From: CAHJWO01 sp964245885
Lineage (GTDB): Bacteria; Verrucomicrobiota; Verrucomicrobiia; Chthoniobacterales; SZAS-18
DNA length: 64,000 bases
Direction: 5' to 3'
Assembly (NCBI GenBank): GCA_964245885.1
Contig: CAXTOX010000001.1
Coordinates: 1 to 64,000 of the forward strand
This document shows, piece after piece, positions 61,895 to 64,000 of this stretch (positions are counted from its first letter, which is position 1; each line of letters starts with the position of its first letter). A program made the position numbers and the translations under genes. The notes below the pieces were generated by a model. It worked only from the letters and a program-made list of their open reading frames with translations, was not told the origin of the DNA and made no database searches.

Positions 61895-63034
61895 TCACCC
61901 CCGCGCCAGCGCGTCAGATTGCTGCACGAAGCTGTCGCCGCTCCACTCGCCGTCGGCGGCGACCATCTTCTTGTGCGCGGTGGCGGCGACGGCGGCTTTT
62001 TGCGCGGCCTTCTTGTCGGCCTGCATCCGCACCAGCTCCGCGTGGGTGGTGAAATAATCCAGGCTCTTGCCCTTGAAGTCGGCCACCGTCTCGAACCCGT
62101 GTTTTTCCATGAACGCGAGCAGTTCCTCGCACATCGGCCGGACGCACTCGTAGCCGAACTTCATCACGCCCGTGCAGATCTGCACCGTGTCGCTCCCGAG
62201 CAGGATGAACTGCGCCGCGTCGCCGCCGTTTTCGATGCCGCCCATGCCGGAAAGCGTCCGCCCCGGGAACTCCCGGCGGATCATCGTCGCCACTTCCATG
62301 CACATGCGCAGGGCAATCGGCCGCACCGCCTTGGACGAATAACCGCCTGGCGTCGTGTAGCCCTCCACGGTCGGCTCGGGGCGCAGCGTTTCGAGGTTGA
62401 CGCTCGTGACGCTGCGGATCGTGTTGATGGCGCTCAGGCCCTGACAACCGGCGCGCAACGCCGCGCGGCTCGGGTCCTCGATGCGCGTGATGTTGGGCGT
62501 CATCTTCGCCCAGACCGGTTTTTTCGCGGCACCCATGACCCAGCCGCAGACCTCTTCCAGGACCTCGGGATTCTGGCCCATGGCCGCACCCATCTTGCGC
62601 TCGGGCAGGCCGTGGGGACAGGAGAAGTTCAGCTCGAACGCGTCCACGCCCGCCGCCTCGCAACGCTCGACGATCTCCACCCACGCATCCGGGTTGAACT
62701 CCTCCATGACGGAGGCGATCAACACGCCGTCGGGATACGCGTCCTTGCAACGCTTGAACTCGTCGAGCCAGATCTCAAATTTCCGGTCGCTGATGAGTTC
62801 GATGTTTTCCCAGCCGATAACTTCCGAGCGGTCGGCGGAATACAGCTTCGCGTAACGCGGGGTGACGTTGGTGACCTTGGCGGAGTCGAGGCTGACCGTC
62901 TTGGCGATGACCGCGCCCCAGCCTTCCTTGAAAGCCTTGTTGATGACGTTGAGGTTCGTGCCGGGAGGGCCGGAGCCGATGATAAAGGGATTCGGCAGCT
63001 TGAGCCCGTCAACGGTGGTGGCAAGTGTCGGCAT
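61895..63034 (-). CDS. preA: Dihydropyrimidine dehydrogenase, PreA-type catalytic subunit
   Basis: Reduces uracil or thymine as the first step of pyrimidine breakdown. The 379-residue FMN barrel carries FIIGSGPPGTNLNVINKAF at the start. The catalytic cysteine is in ELNFSCPHGLPERKMGAAMG, TPNITRIEDP follows, and the FMN phosphate site is SGMGGIENGGDAAQFILLGS. Compared with E. coli-type PreA, the C-terminus (TAHKKMVAADGEWSGDSFV) lacks the two four-cysteine [4Fe-4S] motifs that accept electrons from PreT, so electron delivery must differ. A PreT gene is not seen. Acts with the amidohydrolase at 63259. Confidence 0.9.
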   Translation of the reverse strand: MPTLATTVDGLKLPNPFIIGSGPPGTNLNVINKAFKEGWGAVIAKTVSLDSAKVTNVTPRYAKLYSADRSEVIGWENIELISDRKFEIWLDEFKRCKDAYPDGVLIASVMEEFNPDAWVEIVERCEAAGVDAFELNFSCPHGLPERKMGAAMGQNPEVLEEVCGWVMGAAKKPVWAKMTPNITRIEDPSRAALRAGCQGLSAINTIRSVTSVNLETLRPEPTVEGYTTPGGYSSKAVRPIALRMCMEVATMIRREFPGRTLSGMGGIENGGDAAQFILLGSDTVQICTGVMKFGYECVRPMCEELLAFMEKHGFETVADFKGKSLDYFTTHAELVRMQADKKAAQKAAVAATAHKKMVAADGEWSGDSFVQQSDALARG

Positions 63035-63127
63035 GTTCTGTGTTCGAGTCCCGCGGTGCTTCCCCGGTTTGCGACGGACAAAGGGGCGAGACTAGGAAAC
63101 CGCCACGCGCTTGGCGAGCGAAAAGAT

Positions 63128-63253
63128 GGCCTCTCGCGAAGGCCGCGAAGGCCGCGAAGGGGCAGAAAAGAAAGCAGGGGAAAAGCCTCTGTGCGAGGCT
63201 TCTCTGGCTCTGGAACATTCCCCTTTCTTCCCTTCGCGGCCTTTGCGAGAGGC
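63128..63253. repeat. CGCAAAGG-armed inverted repeat with conserved centre, second copy
   Basis: The left arm (GCCTCTCGCGAAGGCCGCG, 63128 on) pairs with the right arm ending at 63253. Positions 63183-63253 repeat the centre and right arm of the element at 42754-42888 nearly base for base, including GCCTCTGTGCGAGGCTT. It ends six bases before the amidohydrolase stop. Confidence 0.92.
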
Positions 63254-63258
63254 TCTTC

Positions 63259-64000
63259 CTAACCGCCGATCCACGCCAACACCTTGTCCGCGAGCCGGTC
63301 GAACGCCGCCACCGCCAGTTCGATGTGTTCCTCGCGCGTGTCCTCGATCTTGTTGTGGCTGATGCCGTGCAGGCTTTGCACGAACATCATCGCCGTCGGC
63401 ACCCCGGCGCGGGCCACCTCGGCGGCGTCGTGCAACGGTCCCGACGGCAGCCGGTGAACCGGCGCGCCGGTTTCCGCGATGGCGTCGTCACAAAGCGCGA
63501 GTAAATCCGGGTGAAAGGGACGCGGCGCGATGCTCCAGATCCGCTCCCAGGTCACCGTGACGTTCCCCTCCGCCGCGAACCGCTCGCTGGCCGTCTGCGC
63601 GTCTTGCAGCATGCTCGCCAGTGCCGGGGCGTCGAGGTGGCGCTGGTCGAGCGTGATCCGGCATTCCTCCACGACGCTGGTGACGATCCCCGGCTTCGTC
63701 GTGCAAGAACCGATCGTGCAAACGCCGCCGTGCCGGTCCGTGATGCGGTAAATCTCCGGGGCCATCCGCGCGGCGGCGAGGAACGCGTCCCGGCGGCGGT
63801 TCATGGGCGTGCTGCCGGAGTGCGCGGCCTGCCCGTGGAAGGTCATGGCGTGCCGCTCCACGCCGAAGGTGCCGAGCACGGTGCCGAGCGGCAAGCCGAG
63901 ATCGAGCAGGACGGGACCCTGTTCGATGTGGAGTTCGAGGTAGGCGGCGGCGTGGGCGAGTTCCCGGCCGCTCTCCTTGACGCGCTCGAAGTCGATGCCG
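63259..64000 (-). CDS. Zn-dependent carbamoyl-amino-acid amidohydrolase (M20), 5' end missing
   Basis: Partial; the gene enters from beyond the window. The visible ~247 residues contain AAYLELHIEQGPVL (metal glutamate), HGQAAHSGSTPMNRR of the dimerisation domain, and SGPLHDAAEVARAGVPTAMM plus HGISHNKIED at the C-terminus. They fit N-carbamoyl-beta-alanine amidohydrolases and hydantoin-derived carbamoylases. Next to a dihydropyrimidine dehydrogenase this suggests the third step of reductive pyrimidine breakdown, giving beta-alanine. An allantoate amidohydrolase role is possible but already filled at 38175. Confidence 0.88.
   Translation of the reverse strand, partial: GIDFERVKESGRELAHAAAYLELHIEQGPVLLDLGLPLGTVLGTFGVERHAMTFHGQAAHSGSTPMNRRRDAFLAAARMAPEIYRITDRHGGVCTIGSCTTKPGIVTSVVEECRITLDQRHLDAPALASMLQDAQTASERFAAEGNVTVTWERIWSIAPRPFHPDLLALCDDAIAETGAPVHRLPSGPLHDAAEVARAGVPTAMMFVQSLHGISHNKIEDTREEHIELAVAAFDRLADKVLAWIGG

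Noticed and set aside
63259..64000. Second allantoate amidohydrolase
   Set aside because: Same superfamily, but the allantoate role is already filled at 38175 and the PreA neighbour favours a pyrimidine role; kept as an alternative only.

Overview
The window is a 64 kb piece of a high-GC Gram-negative genome, most likely a soil-type member of the Verrucomicrobia (Spartobacteria / Chthoniobacterales side). The strongest marker is a four-gene set at 49936-56359 that matches the 'Verru_Chthon cassette' proteins D, B, C and A, a family named from Verrucomicrobium and Chthoniobacter. A PEP-CTERM sorted protein, TonB/ExbB, a TonB-dependent receptor, outer-membrane barrels and many intergenic hairpin repeats fit this. 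A run of ten Ns at 47157-47166 shows that this is a draft or metagenome assembly. I see no rRNA, tRNA, CRISPR array, insertion sequence or integrase.

Layout. 1-10.6 kb holds envelope and housekeeping genes: TonB-like protein and ExbB, a secreted small protein, an ABC exporter pair, a GH15 enzyme, a TPMT-type methyltransferase, a TPR protein and an outer-membrane barrel. 10.7-14.0 kb holds a nested palindromic repeat block and a copper-type CopC/CopD operon with an unknown secreted protein. 14.1-20.8 kb is a glycan export locus: a fusion of a sulfotransferase-like domain with a GlfT2-like galactofuranosyltransferase, a Wzt/Wzm ABC exporter, and a frameshifted beta-helix protein. 20.8-26.5 kb has an M28 peptidase, a cardiolipin-synthase-like protein and a prolyl oligopeptidase.

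26.7-46.7 kb looks like a purine-utilisation locus. Outside or in the periplasm, an MTAN-type nucleosidase, a TonB-dependent receptor and a NUP-family protein would free and import nucleobases. Inside, HPRT salvages them. Guanine deaminase, adenine deaminase, one-chain xanthine dehydrogenase (with XdhC), uricase, 5-hydroxyisourate hydrolase, OHCU decarboxylase, allantoinase, allantoate amidohydrolase and ureidoglycine aminohydrolase degrade them step by step. A DUF6986-type aldolase-like gene is embedded in the run. Further right, two nucleoside-deoxyribosyltransferase-like genes, an AGXT2-type aminotransferase, an NCS1 permease, a PreA-type dihydropyrimidine dehydrogenase and a carbamoyl-amidohydrolase (cut by the window end) extend the theme to pyrimidines.

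The least explained material lies between genes. It includes a pair of equal-length hairpins ahead of the two secreted nucleosidase-type genes, which differ by structure-preserving changes. There are about ten long inverted repeats whose arms are often built of iterated short words, and a family of nested GC-rich palindromes. Two inverted copies of a ~140-bp element bracket a HAD phosphatase gene, and that gene carries about 100 nt of foreign-looking atpA sequence next to the N gap, probably an assembly chimera.
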